Source: Haliangium sp963772315 (GTDB lineage Bacteria > Myxococcota_A > Polyangia > Haliangiales > Haliangiaceae). From it: a stretch of DNA of 64,000 bases. The position numbers were made by a program, and so were the translations under genes. The notes beneath the pieces were generated by a model. That model ran no database searches. It saw only the letters and a list, made by a program, of their open reading frames with translations, and had not been told where the DNA came from. This document shows positions 63,677-64,000 of this stretch, in pieces. Position 1 is the stretch's first letter, and the number at the start of each line of letters is the position of its first letter. Where the stretch lies: positions 5,084,001 to 5,148,000 of the forward strand of contig CAVYWJ010000004.1 in NCBI GenBank assembly GCA_963772315.1. Direction: 5' to 3'.

Positions 63677-64000
<324 letters not shown>

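Overview
The window is a high-GC chromosomal segment that reads as a myxobacterium (Myxococcota, formerly Deltaproteobacteria). The grounds are strong G/C in third codon positions, many lipoproteins, Hanks-type Ser/Thr kinases (one fused by an ATGA overlap to a DUF2381-like exported protein), an FHA/Fis-HTH regulator, an RHS-type protein carrying the HFTPWDCNWPFGPP signature, and the ribosomal block prs-rplY-pth-rpsF-rpsR-rplI-dnaB. No rRNA or tRNA genes and no CRISPR array were seen.

Layout. 0-7.7 kb: envelope and lipid genes (GT4 glycosyltransferase, SAM methyltransferase, CDP-alcohol phosphatidyltransferase, degenerate PTPS-like protein, GT-C-like membrane protein, UPF0104/LPG-synthase-like flippase, sterol-desaturase family protein). 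7.7-24 kb: nucleic-acid metabolism and defence-like genes. These are a PtuA/PtuB (Septu-like) ATPase-HNH pair with a repeat-rich upstream region, a RecC homologue, an NHL-type lipoprotein, an MBL-rhodanese protein and a 1597-aa DUF4011-type SF1 helicase with a C-terminal endonuclease-like domain. 24-30 kb: a 42-bp-period repeat array, a class A PBP and an MBL exonuclease-like protein. 30-40 kb: FHA regulator, kinase with DUF2381-like partner, two large lipoproteins, and an RHS-family gene broken by a cluster of CTAG-targeting MITE-like elements. 40-46 kb: DUF2383 protein, M1 aminopeptidase, LysE exporter, metallophosphoesterase and MEMO/AmmeMemoRadiSam-B protein. 46-49 kb: a four-gene exported c-type cytochrome and outer-membrane barrel operon. 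49-57.8 kb: myxobacterial hypotheticals, a second 42-bp array of palindromes in a divergent promoter region, a cysteine-hydrolase/glutamine-synthetase pair, PilZ, ferrochelatase, HIT and Trm112-like genes. 58-64 kb: housekeeping block, then a kinase that runs off the edge.

Five genes (a small membrane protein, recC, the NHL lipoprotein, HIT, dnaB) each need exactly one base removed or added in a G/C homopolymer to read through. dnaB is essential, so these are more likely consensus errors than real lesions. The RHS gene is different: it is interrupted by inserted elements between CTAG duplications, and removing them restores the reading frame exactly.

The most interesting items are the Septu-like pair whose ATPase has lost its catalytic Glu and switch His, the nested CTAG MITE cluster, the two unrelated eight-unit arrays that share a ~42-bp (four helical turn) period, the haem/barrel operon, and a GC-rich interspersed element found twice, both times between convergent genes.
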